Shown here one piece after another: positions 16,359 to 24,849 of a stretch of 44,781 bases of DNA; the first letter of the stretch is position 1; each line of letters opens with the position of its first letter. The stretch is from UBA5336 sp039815055 (GTDB lineage: Bacteria; Pseudomonadota; Alphaproteobacteria; Caulobacterales; Hyphomonadaceae): positions 1 through 44,781 of the forward strand of contig JBCCAA010000018.1 in the NCBI GenBank assembly GCA_039815055.1, written 5' to 3'. The translations under genes and the position numbers were made by a program. The notes under the pieces were generated by a model, which was not told the origin of the DNA, did not search any database, and was given only the letters and a program-made list of their open reading frames with translations.

Positions 16359-18563
16359 ATGACGCCCAAGACCATGCTCGTCCCCAGTGCTTTCGCGCTG
16401 ATGGTTGCCCTGTCCGCCTGTGGAAACAGCACCGAAGGCACAACAGCCAATGACGCTGATCCCGCCGCGGTTAGCGAAGCCTCAGGTCCCGAACGGCCCG
16501 TGATTGAACTCGATGAAGCTGATCTGGTCGGCAATCCCCTGCTTGCCAGTTGGACGACGCCTTACGGCGCGCCACCTTTCTCAGACATCACCGAAGCTCA
16601 TTATATGCCAGCGGTCAAAAAAGGCGTGCTGGACTACCGCGCCGAAATTGATGCCATCCTGGCCAATACCGATGAACCGACCTTCGACAACACAATCTTG
16701 CCGCTGGAGAAAGCCGGCAAGACTCTCTGGCAAGTCGTCCTAGTGTTCAGCAATATTTCCGGCACCGAATCAAACGATGAAATTCGGGCGCTTGAGGCTG
16801 AGATATGGCCAATGCTGTCGGTTGAAACCGATGCGATCAGCTTGAACCCAGAGCTCTATCAGCGCGTGAAAACGGTCTATGACGGGCTAGGCACGCTGGA
16901 CCTTGATGAACAGGATGCACGGCTTGTTGAGTTGACCCACCGCAACTTCGTGCGTGCGGGTGCCGGGCTATCGCCTGCGGTCAAAGCTGAAGTCTCCGAA
17001 ATCAACGCCAAGCTGTCCGGGCTGACGACGCAATTTGGCCAGAACCTCCTGGCCTCAACCAAGGACTTCCGCCTTGAGCTGACCACGCCTGAGGATATCG
17101 CCGGATTGTCGGAGACGTTCCTTGCGGGTATTCAGGCCGATGGTGAAGACAAGTGGATCGTGACGCTGGACCGCTCGGTCTATGAAACCTTCATGACCCA
17201 GTCGGAAAACCGCGAGCTCCGCGGCCAGGCCTTTGACGGGTATCGCCTTCGATCCGCTGAGGGTGAAAGTGATAACGGGCCAGTCCTGATCGAAATCGCC
17301 CAGCTGCGCGCCAAACGCGCTGAGCTTCTCGGCTATGACAGCCATGCCCAGTACCAGCTTGAAGAGCGCATGGCGAAAACGCCTGAAGGCGCCGAAGAAT
17401 TCCTGCTGCAGGTCTGGGAGCCCGGTCTAGCCCGCGCCAAGGAAGAACTCGTCGACATGCAAGCCATGGTCGGCGACGAATTCACGATCTCCGGCGAAGA
17501 CTGGTGGCATTATGCAGAAAAAGTGCGCCAGGATCGCTACGCCTTCGATGACAATGCCCTGAAGCCTTATTTCGAGCTCGGCGCGGTGTGGTCCGGAGCT
17601 CACGAGATGGCGGAAAAGCTGTTCAATATCACGCTTGAAGAGGTTAGTGTTGAGGGCTGGAATGATGTGGTCGTGTCTTATGACGTGAAGGACGCTGACA
17701 CCGGCGAGCATCTCGGCCTGTTTATGACGGACATGTACGCCCGCGATACCAAGCGAGGCGGTGCGTGGATGAGCTCATATCGTCCAAGCTGGGATTATGG
17801 TGACGGCGAGGTCCGCCCAATCATCACCAACAATATGAACCTCATCACGCCGCCAGAAGGCGAGCCTACCCTGATGCGGTTCGGGGAAGTTGAAACCCTG
17901 TTCCATGAGTTCGGCCACGGCCTGCATGGTTTGCTCACGACGATCGACTACACGGAATTTTCTGGTGTCGACGGCCCTCGTGATTACACAGAATTTCCAG
18001 CACAGATCCTCGAACACTGGGCGAGCCAGCCGCAGCTTTTGAACGAGTATGCGCGCCACTATGAGACGGGTGAGGTCATTCCGCAGGATCTCATCGACAA
18101 GATGAATGAGGCATCCACCTTCAACCAGGGCTTCCAGACCACCGAGTTCATCGCAGCGTCGCTGCTCGATCTCGCGTGGCACAATCTCAGTTATGAAGAA
18201 GCTATGGCGATCACCGATGCACGCGCCTTCGAAAAAGAGGTTCTGGAGGGCTACGGCCTGATCCCTGAAATCGAGCCACGGTATCGCTCACAGTATTTCA
18301 GCCACATTTTCGCCGGCGGCTATTCGGCCGGATACTACGCCTACCTCTGGTCGGAAATCCTCGATGCCGACGGGTTCTATGCCTTCAAGGAAGCGGGCGA
18401 TATCTATGACCCGGAACTGGCCGCCAGCTTGAAAAAGTGGGTGTATGAGTCTGGCGGTCTGAAGCCTGCCGACGAACTTTACCGCCTCTTCCGTGGCAAA
18501 GATCCGATCATTGATCCGCTGCTGGAAATTCGCGGCTTCAAGGAAGCAGAAGGCGAAGGCTAG
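16359..18563 (+). CDS. dcp: M3-family peptidyl-dipeptidase, lipoprotein form
   Basis: The product (734 residues from ATG 16359) is a thimet/Dcp-type zinc metallopeptidase. The zinc motif HEFGHGLHG is near residue 518, with the third ligand and conserved acidic residues in the following EFPAQILEHWAS segment. Starts: ATG 16347 and ATG 16359 are 12 bp apart; GGAG lies 6 nt before 16359, and from there a lipoprotein signal ends in LSAC (Cys 21). Most bacterial Dcp proteins are cytoplasmic or periplasmic without a lipid anchor, but lipoprotein versions occur in marine alphaproteobacteria. It should remove C-terminal dipeptides from oligopeptides in the periplasm. A 222-codon open extension upstream runs antisense to the DUF3137 gene and is not coding. 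Its stop interlocks with the stop of the small gene at 18560. Confidence 0.88.
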   Translation: MTPKTMLVPSAFALMVALSACGNSTEGTTANDADPAAVSEASGPERPVIELDEADLVGNPLLASWTTPYGAPPFSDITEAHYMPAVKKGVLDYRAEIDAILANTDEPTFDNTILPLEKAGKTLWQVVLVFSNISGTESNDEIRALEAEIWPMLSVETDAISLNPELYQRVKTVYDGLGTLDLDEQDARLVELTHRNFVRAGAGLSPAVKAEVSEINAKLSGLTTQFGQNLLASTKDFRLELTTPEDIAGLSETFLAGIQADGEDKWIVTLDRSVYETFMTQSENRELRGQAFDGYRLRSAEGESDNGPVLIEIAQLRAKRAELLGYDSHAQYQLEERMAKTPEGAEEFLLQVWEPGLARAKEELVDMQAMVGDEFTISGEDWWHYAEKVRQDRYAFDDNALKPYFELGAVWSGAHEMAEKLFNITLEEVSVEGWNDVVVSYDVKDADTGEHLGLFMTDMYARDTKRGGAWMSSYRPSWDYGDGEVRPIITNNMNLITPPEGEPTLMRFGEVETLFHEFGHGLHGLLTTIDYTEFSGVDGPRDYTEFPAQILEHWASQPQLLNEYARHYETGEVIPQDLIDKMNEASTFNQGFQTTEFIAASLLDLAWHNLSYEEAMAITDARAFEKEVLEGYGLIPEIEPRYRSQYFSHIFAGGYSAGYYAYLWSEILDADGFYAFKEAGDIYDPELAASLKKWVYESGGLKPADELYRLFRGKDPIIDPLLEIRGFKEAEGEG

Positions 18564-18772
18564 GGCGCAACGGGTTGCGAGCGATTGGTTTTGATCGCTC
18601 GCGGCTTTTCGCTCGCGACGTCCAGGCCGTAGACAGACATAATCTCTTCCTGGCTGAACACCTCTATAGGGTTTTCAGCCAGGGCGATGCCCAGAATATA
18701 GACAGCCGCTGTTGCGATAATCGCGCCCATCCAACGGCGCAGGCGCGTGCCTGGAGCATGATAGTCGTTCAT
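18560..18772 (-). CDS. Small single-pass membrane protein
   Basis: A 70-residue protein with a basic N-terminus (RLRRW), one strong membrane segment (AIIATAAVYILGIAL, about 17-31) and a polar C-terminal half ending in a basic region. It resembles no family I can name. It lies 44 bp downstream of dapD on the same strand, and its TAG stop interlocks with the TAG of the convergent dcp gene in the palindrome CTAG. The clean membrane segment and snug fit between two real genes favour a true gene, but coding status is not certain. Confidence 0.5.
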   Translation of the reverse strand: MNDYHAPGTRLRRWMGAIIATAAVYILGIALAENPIEVFSQEEIMSVYGLDVASEKPRAIKTNRSQPVAP

Positions 18773-18816
18773 GGTGCGGCAGACTGCAAAGCGCGTGCCG
18801 CGTGGTTAGCACGGGG

Positions 18817-19659
18817 TTAATCGCCCGCCTCTCGCAGCAGCTCATTCACACCGGTTTTTGAACGGGTTTGCTCGTCCACGGTTTTGACGATCACGGCGCA
18901 AGCCAGGCTCGGCCTACCTTTTGAATCGGGCAGCGTGCCAGGCACGACCACAGAATAAGCTGGCACTTCTCCGCGGTGGATGTCACCGGTGGCGCGGTCC
19001 ACAATCTTCGTTGATTGACCAAGAAAAACGCCCATTGAGATCACCGCGCCTTCGCGCACGATGACGCCTTCGGCCACTTCAGAACGTGCGCCGATGAAAC
19101 AATTGTCCTCGATGATCACAGGATTGGCCTGAAGCGGTTCCAGAACGCCTCCGATGCCGACACCGCCTGAGATATGCACGTTCTTGCCGATCTGGGCGCA
19201 CGAACCCACCGTGGCCCACGTGTCCACCATGGTGCCTTCGTCCACATAGGCGCCGATGTTCACATAGGACGGCATCAGGACCGCGTTTGGGGCGATATAA
19301 GCGCCGCGGCGCGCAGCCGCGGGTGGCACAGCCCGGAAGCCTGCGGCCTGGAAATCTGCTTCGCCCCAACCATCAAACTTCGACGGGACTTTGTCCCACC
19401 AAATGCCATCAGCACCCACCCCGCCAGCGACGATCTGATTGGCATTCAGGCGGAAGGACAGGAGCACCGCCTTTTTGAGCCACTGATTGACAATCCAGTC
19501 CCCGTTCTTCCCGTTGCGCTCAGCAACCCGGGCTTCCCCGCTATCGAGCAGCGAGATCGATGCGTCCACGGCTTCGCGGATTTCGCCGGTGGTGTTTGTG
19601 GAAAGGTCGGCGCGCGCCTCCCAGGCAGCATCAATTGTCTTTGCAAGGGCGTCAGTCAT
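18817..19659 (-). CDS. dapD: Tetrahydrodipicolinate N-succinyltransferase
   Basis: The 280-residue protein matches DapD. It succinylates tetrahydrodipicolinate in the lysine/meso-diaminopimelate pathway using succinyl-CoA, in the cytoplasm as a trimer. The N-terminal helical domain is followed by a left-handed beta-helix built of hexapeptide repeats (from about 108 to 235). Characteristic segments are GVGADGIWWDKVPSKF near 79, PPAAARRGAYIAPNAVLMPSY near 111, NIGAYVDEGTMVDTWATVGSCAQIG near 134 and HISGGVGIGGVLEPLQANP near 165. Only 18 bp separate it from the upstream HAD gene, and argB is nearby, a common alphaproteobacterial order. Confidence 0.96.
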   Translation of the reverse strand: MTDALAKTIDAAWEARADLSTNTTGEIREAVDASISLLDSGEARVAERNGKNGDWIVNQWLKKAVLLSFRLNANQIVAGGVGADGIWWDKVPSKFDGWGEADFQAAGFRAVPPAAARRGAYIAPNAVLMPSYVNIGAYVDEGTMVDTWATVGSCAQIGKNVHISGGVGIGGVLEPLQANPVIIEDNCFIGARSEVAEGVIVREGAVISMGVFLGQSTKIVDRATGDIHRGEVPAYSVVVPGTLPDSKGRPSLACAVIVKTVDEQTRSKTGVNELLREAGD

Positions 19660-19677
19660 GGTGGCAATTCCAGCGGT

Positions 19678-20379
19678 CTAGAGGAGGAGGCTTTTCAGAA
19701 AGCCGGTCAGATCATCGGTCACATAGTGAATATGATCGCCGTGGTCATCCCCCTGCCGCGCGGGACGTGCCTCAACTGGCTCGGAATCGGCCCAGGCGGC
19801 GCCGCTGGTGACGAGGACGGTCGCGAACCCCATAGCATCTGCTGGCGCGAGATTTCGGTTCATATCTTCAAACAGAATGGCGTTGTGCGGGGTGATATCG
19901 AAACGGGCGCAGAAGGCGTCATACGATGATTGGTCCGGCTTGGGGTGGAACTCGCCATCTTCGATCCCGAACAGACCATCGAAAAGGTCAGTCAGGCCCA
20001 TATGGCCGGTCACCCGTTGCGCATGGCGACGTGACCCATTGGTATAAACAAATTTCCGGCCTGGCAGGGCCGCGATGGCTTCCCTGAGGTTCTGGGACGG
20101 GGGCAGGGGCGATAAATCGATTTCGTGCACGTGGAATAGAAATTCGTCCGGTGCCATGCCGTGCAGGGTCATCATACCTTTCAGGGTGGTACCATGCTCA
20201 GCGTAATACTGTTTCTGCAGGATGCGTGCTTCGTCATGGGACACGCGGAGAAACCGCGCCACAAAGTCGGTCATGCGCGAACCAATCTCAGCGAAGAGAT
20301 CGCATTCAGCGGGGTACAGCGTGTTGTCGAGATCAAACACCCAGTCGCGGATGTGGCTGAGTTCAGAGAGCACCGCCAC
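19678..20379 (-). CDS. HAD-family pyrimidine 5'-nucleotidase
   Basis: The 233-residue protein is a haloacid dehalogenase-type phosphatase of the Sdt1/PhoE-like pyrimidine 5'-nucleotidase group. HAD motif 1 is FDLDNTLYP (16-24), with the nucleophile and acid/base aspartates at 16 and 18. Motif 2 is VYTNGSRRHA near 110, a conserved lysine is found in HPKPDQSSYDAF near 145, and motif 4 is ILFEDMNRNL near 169. It dephosphorylates nucleoside monophosphates in the cytoplasm. The family usually sits beside dapD or argB in alphaproteobacteria, as here, perhaps only through gene-order conservation. Confidence 0.88.
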   Translation of the reverse strand: MAVLSELSHIRDWVFDLDNTLYPAECDLFAEIGSRMTDFVARFLRVSHDEARILQKQYYAEHGTTLKGMMTLHGMAPDEFLFHVHEIDLSPLPPSQNLREAIAALPGRKFVYTNGSRRHAQRVTGHMGLTDLFDGLFGIEDGEFHPKPDQSSYDAFCARFDITPHNAILFEDMNRNLAPADAMGFATVLVTSGAAWADSEPVEARPARQGDDHGDHIHYVTDDLTGFLKSLLL

Positions 20380-20384
20380 GTCTG

Positions 20385-21425
20385 TTAGCCGCGTGGTGCG
20401 GCCGTGGCCCGGTCAAAGTCACGCTCGAAGAACTCAAAGACGAGTTTCTGGTCAACTGGCGCTTCGGTGTCTGCAAACAGAGCGGTGCGATAGGCGGAGG
20501 CTTCGCATTCATCGCGTCCATCAATGGCAAATTTTGCACGTGACACGCAGAAGGGTTCAACGGCGGTTTTCAAGGTCCGCACACGCCCGTCTTCCAATTC
20601 CATCTCGCCGTAAACGTAGAAATCGCGCTGGTTCAGGGGGCGGTCAATGACGCGCGCACATCCGCCGGCTTCCAGCTGCCACCAGCCGCGGCTTTCCCAA
20701 TCATCGCCAGATGGCCTGGCAATCGCGCCCCAGATGCGGTTCTCAGTTCGGTTGCACAGTGTGAATCCCACATCGCGTGAGCGGGCGATGGCAGATTGTT
20801 CGAGAAAGTCGATCAGGTCAGCGTCAGTGGTGTTGGCCGGCAGGTTTTGGGTGCTCAGGAAATCGCGGATCGCAGCACGCGTTCGTGCACCCAGCAAGCC
20901 ATCGACGCGGCCGGAAAATACCCCGGCGTCTTCAAGCAATCGTTGCACGCCGGCGGCTTCGGCCTGCTCGAACGTATACTCGTTTGTTTCAGTGAATGTT
21001 GTGGTCCAGCGTGTTCGGCGTTCAATCACGACGGGTCGAAAATTGCGCGACTCAAGACCGAACGCCTCGCATTCGGGTGGGTTTTCGACAGAGAATGAGC
21101 CCGTGGGATCGACACAGAGTTGCCGGTCTCCGCCCCAGTCACGCGTGCCGCCGAGGTGCGCTTCAGAAGATGCGCCATAGAGGAAATGTACGCCGGGTGT
21201 TAGCGGGCCTTCCATGGCCACTTCGCAGGTCCCCGGGCGGATTTTTGACCAGCCATCTACGAAAACAGATTGGCCTTCCGGGCGGGCAACAGCAGCTTTC
21301 AGAACATAGCTGGTCTTGTTGCAAACCATCCAGCCGTCATCATCTTGCGCGTTTGCAGGCAATGCCAAAGCTGTGATCAAGGCGAGTGCGCCAAGGGCGC
21401 TACGAAACCAGCGTTCCAGAACCAT
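20385..21425 (-). CDS. Exported DUF1036 protein with a central peptidoglycan-binding domain
   Basis: From ATG 21425 (346 residues) the N-terminus is a clean signal peptide (FRSALGALALITALALPANAQ, cleavage about residue 27). An open extension to 21470 runs further into argB and would bury this signal. Two DUF1036-like modules flank a middle domain: the first has WMVCNKTSYVLKAAVARPEG and ends near FLYGASSE, and the second has FTLCNRTENRIWGAIARPSG and ends near FYVYGEME. Between them, FEQAEAAGVQRLLEDAGVFSGRVDGLLGARTRAAIRDFL fits a PG_binding_1 fold. A periplasmic, wall-associated protein of unknown role is the best reading. The start overlaps the argB 3' end by 26 bp, so the two are likely co-transcribed. 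Confidence 0.78.
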   Translation of the reverse strand: MVLERWFRSALGALALITALALPANAQDDDGWMVCNKTSYVLKAAVARPEGQSVFVDGWSKIRPGTCEVAMEGPLTPGVHFLYGASSEAHLGGTRDWGGDRQLCVDPTGSFSVENPPECEAFGLESRNFRPVVIERRTRWTTTFTETNEYTFEQAEAAGVQRLLEDAGVFSGRVDGLLGARTRAAIRDFLSTQNLPANTTDADLIDFLEQSAIARSRDVGFTLCNRTENRIWGAIARPSGDDWESRGWWQLEAGGCARVIDRPLNQRDFYVYGEMELEDGRVRTLKTAVEPFCVSRAKFAIDGRDECEASAYRTALFADTEAPVDQKLVFEFFERDFDRATAAPRG

Positions 21426-22302
21426 GTTCGGTAAAAAGCTCCAAAAGTAGGGCATGGGGCGCGCGTCCATCCAGTATCACAGCCGCCCCCACACCGTTTT
21501 GAACAGCTTGGGCCGCGGTTTCAAGCTTTGGAATCATTCCACCTGCAGCCACCCTGTCTTCAATCAGCTTCGGAATGTCCGAAACGGAAAGCTCCCTGAT
21601 GAGATCCTTGCGTGAGTCGAGGACGCCGACTACGTCAGTGAGCAGCAACAATCGTGACGCGCCGAGCGCTTCGGCCACGGCGCCTGCAGCGGTGTCAGCG
21701 TTGATGTTGTAGCGTGCGCCATCCTCGCCAACACCCACGGGTGCTACCACAGGGATCAACGGCGCATCGGACTCTGAAAACGCTTTCAGAACAGATGGGT
21801 CGATGGCCACGGGCTCACCGACATAGCCGAGGTCGACCACCTCTTCCATAGCGCTGCCTTCGGTTTTTACCTTGCGCGATACCTTTCGGGCATGGATCAG
21901 CCGGGCATCGGATCCTGACAGCCCCACAGCGCGACCGCCTGCCAGGTTGATGGCGCGCACGATGGCTTTGTTGATGGAGCCGGACAGAACCATTTCGACC
22001 ACATCCATCGTGTCGCCGTCCGTCACGCGCAAGCCATCCTTGAATTCAGACTGAATGCCAAGACGTTCAAGCTGGTTCGCAATCTGTGGGCCGCCGCCAT
22101 GGACAACGACCGGGTTGATTCCAAACTGCTTGAGCAGCACCACGTCGCGGGCAAATCCCTTCGCCAGTTCCGGGTCGATCATGGCGTGACCGCCATACTT
22201 GATGACGATGGTCTGCCCAGCATAGCGTTGGGCATAGGGCAACGCTTCGGACAGGGTCCGGGCTGTCAAATGTGCGGCCTGGGCAGGGTTGAACGGTTCC
22301 AT
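21400..22302 (-). CDS. argB: Acetylglutamate kinase
   Basis: The 300-residue protein phosphorylates N-acetylglutamate, the second and often feedback-controlled step of arginine synthesis, in the cytoplasm. Family signatures: IVIKYGGHAM near 31 (P-loop-like Lys-Gly-Gly), VVHGGGPQI near 66, GLRVTDGDTMDVVEMVL near 90, GRAVGLSGSDARLI near 123, YNINADTAAGAVAEAL near 198 and LLLTDVVGVLD near 217, with GGMIPKLETAAQAV near 255. The N-terminal stretch of about 25 residues before the kinase core resembles the extension associated with arginine-sensitive hexameric enzymes, but sensitivity is inference. It precedes the DUF1036, HAD and dapD genes in a leftward group. Confidence 0.96.
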   Translation of the reverse strand: MEPFNPAQAAHLTARTLSEALPYAQRYAGQTIVIKYGGHAMIDPELAKGFARDVVLLKQFGINPVVVHGGGPQIANQLERLGIQSEFKDGLRVTDGDTMDVVEMVLSGSINKAIVRAINLAGGRAVGLSGSDARLIHARKVSRKVKTEGSAMEEVVDLGYVGEPVAIDPSVLKAFSESDAPLIPVVAPVGVGEDGARYNINADTAAGAVAEALGASRLLLLTDVVGVLDSRKDLIRELSVSDIPKLIEDRVAAGGMIPKLETAAQAVQNGVGAAVILDGRAPHALLLELFTEHGSGTLVS

Positions 22303-22347
22303 GGCGATGCGGTTAGCGCGGTTTGCGTCGTCAGAAAAGTATTCTGA

Positions 22348-23358
22348 CTAAGCGCCGGGTTCGAACGGAAACTGCTCAGTCGTGACCGTAGCCTGAAACG
22401 GCGGGGCATAGCGAGGCCCAGCCACGGCTTCAGGTGCGTACAACGCGTCGAGTTCAGTCATGATGTCGTCCGCCAAGACGAGATTGCGCGCGTCGAAATT
22501 GTCTTTCAGGTGCTGGTGTTTCGTCGTGCCCGGTATGGAGATGATGTTGTCGTCGCGTTGAATCGTCCAGGCGAGCGCCAGTTGGGCGACCGTACAGCCC
22601 GCGCGCTCAGCCATGGTCTTCGTGCGGGCGAGCAGGTCCAGGTTTTTCGGCCAGTTATCCTCCATAAAGCGCGGAAACACGCGACGCAGGTCTTTCTCAT
22701 CTAGCGTGTCGGGATTTATCGGCCGGTCTGCAAAAAAGCCCCTTCCAACCGGTGAGAACGCCACAAAGGCGATTCCAAGCTCCCGGCAGGTGTCGAGCAC
22801 GGCGATCTCAGGGTTTCGGGTCCACAGCGCGTATTCGGTCTGCAGCGCCGCGATAGGATGCTCGTCATGGGCCCGGCGCACCGTATCGGCGCCCATTTCC
22901 GAAAGTCCGATGCAACGGATTTTCCCGGCCTCAACCAGCTTTGCAAGCGCGCCGACCGAGTCTTCTATCGGCACGTTGGGGTCCGGCCGGTGCAGGTAGT
23001 AGAGATCGATCGTTTCGGTCTTTAGCCGTTTGAGGCTGTCCTCGCATTGTTGGGTGATTGTCTCGGGCCGACCATCCAGAAAGCGACCTTTTTCGTTGAA
23101 CCCCAGCACACATTTGCTGGCCAGAACGAACGCGTCACGGTGACCGGCAAGCGTATCGCCGATGAGATTTTCATTTTGCCCCATGCCGTAAAGTGTTGCG
23201 GTGTCAAAGAAGTCATAACCGAGATCCAGAGCCTTCAGGAGCAGGTCACTGCCGTCTTCGGGCGTCATAGCGGGCCCATAGCCCCAGTGAATGTTCATGC
23301 AGCCCAGGCCAATTGCCTCGACTGAAAAAGGGCCGATGTCTCGTTTGGTGCGGGTCAT
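22348..23358 (-). CDS. Aldo/keto reductase (AKR13-like)
   Basis: From ATG 23358 (AGGA 8-9 nt upstream) the product is 336 residues; an in-frame extension to 23403 has no better ribosome site. It is a TIM-barrel NADPH-dependent oxidoreductase with the catalytic tetrad visible: Asp and Tyr in DFFDTATLYG near 47-56, Lys in VLASKCVLG near 80, and His in LYYLHRPDPN near 119. The C-terminal cofactor region has ISIPGTTKHQHLKDN near 284. Physiological substrate is unknown; this branch commonly reduces aldehydes or keto compounds. It lies 45 bp upstream of argB on the same strand but has no obvious pathway link to it. Confidence 0.88.
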   Translation of the reverse strand: MTRTKRDIGPFSVEAIGLGCMNIHWGYGPAMTPEDGSDLLLKALDLGYDFFDTATLYGMGQNENLIGDTLAGHRDAFVLASKCVLGFNEKGRFLDGRPETITQQCEDSLKRLKTETIDLYYLHRPDPNVPIEDSVGALAKLVEAGKIRCIGLSEMGADTVRRAHDEHPIAALQTEYALWTRNPEIAVLDTCRELGIAFVAFSPVGRGFFADRPINPDTLDEKDLRRVFPRFMEDNWPKNLDLLARTKTMAERAGCTVAQLALAWTIQRDDNIISIPGTTKHQHLKDNFDARNLVLADDIMTELDALYAPEAVAGPRYAPPFQATVTTEQFPFEPGA

Positions 23359-23452
23359 GGTAGAGTCCTGTCTGACAATACTCGCTGGTAGGAGTGTGGC
23401 CAAAACAACAGTCGCTGCAAGGGTTCTGTATCAGGCTTTTCCCTTGTAGGTA

Positions 23453-24679
23453 TCAGGCAACGTTGGCTTCCGGGGTCCGAAAGCGTGACATCCAATCGGC
23501 AATGGCGTTGGCGGGCATGGCTTTGGAGAACAGGAAGCCTTGTGCTTGTGCGGCGCCGGTCGATTTGGCCAGACGCAACTGCGCAAGGGTTTCGACGCCC
23601 TCGATCACAACGGATAGGCCAAGCATTTTTGCCAGACGCGTGCTGGACTGCACGGTTGTCATTGCGAACTGATCGTCTAGCGCGGCCTGCACAAAGCTGC
23701 GGTCAATTTTCAATTCGTTAAACGGATAGAGCCGCATCTGCTCAATGCTGGTGGCGCCGGTTCCGAAATCGTCGAGGCTGAGACGGAATCCGGCCAGACG
23801 GAAACGCGAAAGCACCTCCAGCACGTTCGCCTCATAATTCATCAGCCGATCTTCGGTAATCTCGAGCGTGATTGTTTTCGGATCCAATCCAGCCCTCAGG
23901 ACTCGCGAAGTGAGCCAGTCAGGTAAATCCAGCTCACCGAGCGTCGCCGGGCTGATGTTCAACGCCAGCGCTGGTGTCAAATGGTTCTGCTTCCAAAGCC
24001 GGGCGTGGTTCAGCACCTGCTCAACAATCACCATGGTTAACTCCACCATGAGATTTTCGTGCTCTGCCGTTGCAAGGTATTTCGCCGGTCCGAGAACTTG
24101 GCCAGCGGGTGTTACGTACCGCGCCAGCACTTCCAGGCCAGCAACTGTGCCGGTCTTCAAATCGATCTTGGGCTGGTAAAACGGGACGAGACGACGTTCG
24201 TCAAAGGCCAGCTTCAGGTTTCGCCGCGTAACGGTGTGTTCATCGCGCGCCACGGGTGCGACAGTTTTGAGGAGGGCGTCCAGTTCCTCTATATTCAGGG
24301 GTTTCTTGATGGCCCCGAGCACATTCACGCCCACCATTTGCGCCATTGTGCGTACTGTGCGGATGACGTCACTGTCTTCGCCGCTGACAATGATGAGACC
24401 GCCGGTAAAACCCACCTGGCCAAGCTCACGGATCACACTCACACCGTCCAGAGTCGGCATTTGCAGGTCGCATAGCAGCAGGTCGAAGGCGCCCGGATTT
24501 TGTTCCAACGCGGTCAGGCCCGTATCCCCCTCGGGCGCGGTAACGACTTTGGTAACACCCAGGCCACGCAACATTTCTTCGCCCACGATGTGGAAGAGTG
24601 GGTCATCATCGATGATGAGAGCTGATTGGTATGTCACGGCAGATCGGTCCTCGAAGTCTTTGCCACCGTAAACCATCAA
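23453..24679 (-). CDS. Response regulator with EAL domain (c-di-GMP phosphodiesterase)
   Basis: The 408-residue protein has a receiver domain (SALIIDDDP at 19-27, phospho-acceptor Asp 71 in LLCDLQMP, VSGED near 98 and the KKP lysine near 125) followed by an EAL domain from about 153. Active-site elements look intact: EVL at 183-185 (the EAL triad), LNISP, EITEDRL, DDFGTG, LKIDRSF, EGVET and QGFLF. It should hydrolyse c-di-GMP to pGpG when its receiver is modified. Start: ATG 24679 lacks a ribosome site; GTG 24634 with GAGGA 11 nt upstream is an alternative that keeps the whole receiver. It is divergent from a hybrid kinase with an HPt domain, the likely partner. Confidence 0.9.
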   Translation of the reverse strand: MMVYGGKDFEDRSAVTYQSALIIDDDPLFHIVGEEMLRGLGVTKVVTAPEGDTGLTALEQNPGAFDLLLCDLQMPTLDGVSVIRELGQVGFTGGLIIVSGEDSDVIRTVRTMAQMVGVNVLGAIKKPLNIEELDALLKTVAPVARDEHTVTRRNLKLAFDERRLVPFYQPKIDLKTGTVAGLEVLARYVTPAGQVLGPAKYLATAEHENLMVELTMVIVEQVLNHARLWKQNHLTPALALNISPATLGELDLPDWLTSRVLRAGLDPKTITLEITEDRLMNYEANVLEVLSRFRLAGFRLSLDDFGTGATSIEQMRLYPFNELKIDRSFVQAALDDQFAMTTVQSSTRLAKMLGLSVVIEGVETLAQLRLAKSTGAAQAQGFLFSKAMPANAIADWMSRFRTPEANVA

Positions 24680-24849
24680 AACTTGAATACTTCTAAGTGG
24701 TTACATAAAATTTCAAGTATATCCCAAATATATCACACAGCCAGATTTCGTGCCTGCCACCTGATAAGGAACGATGAAATTCAACCGGATCTGTCGGCAG
24801 AAATTTGACTCTGTTCAGGTACACGTTGTGGGCAACCTGGAAGTGTTCC

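Noticed and set aside
18806..18820. TTAG-N7-TTAA, a one-mismatch CtrA-like site
   Set aside because: It overlaps the dapD stop codon and lies upstream only of a small gene of uncertain status. A single mismatch to an 8-base pattern is common by chance.
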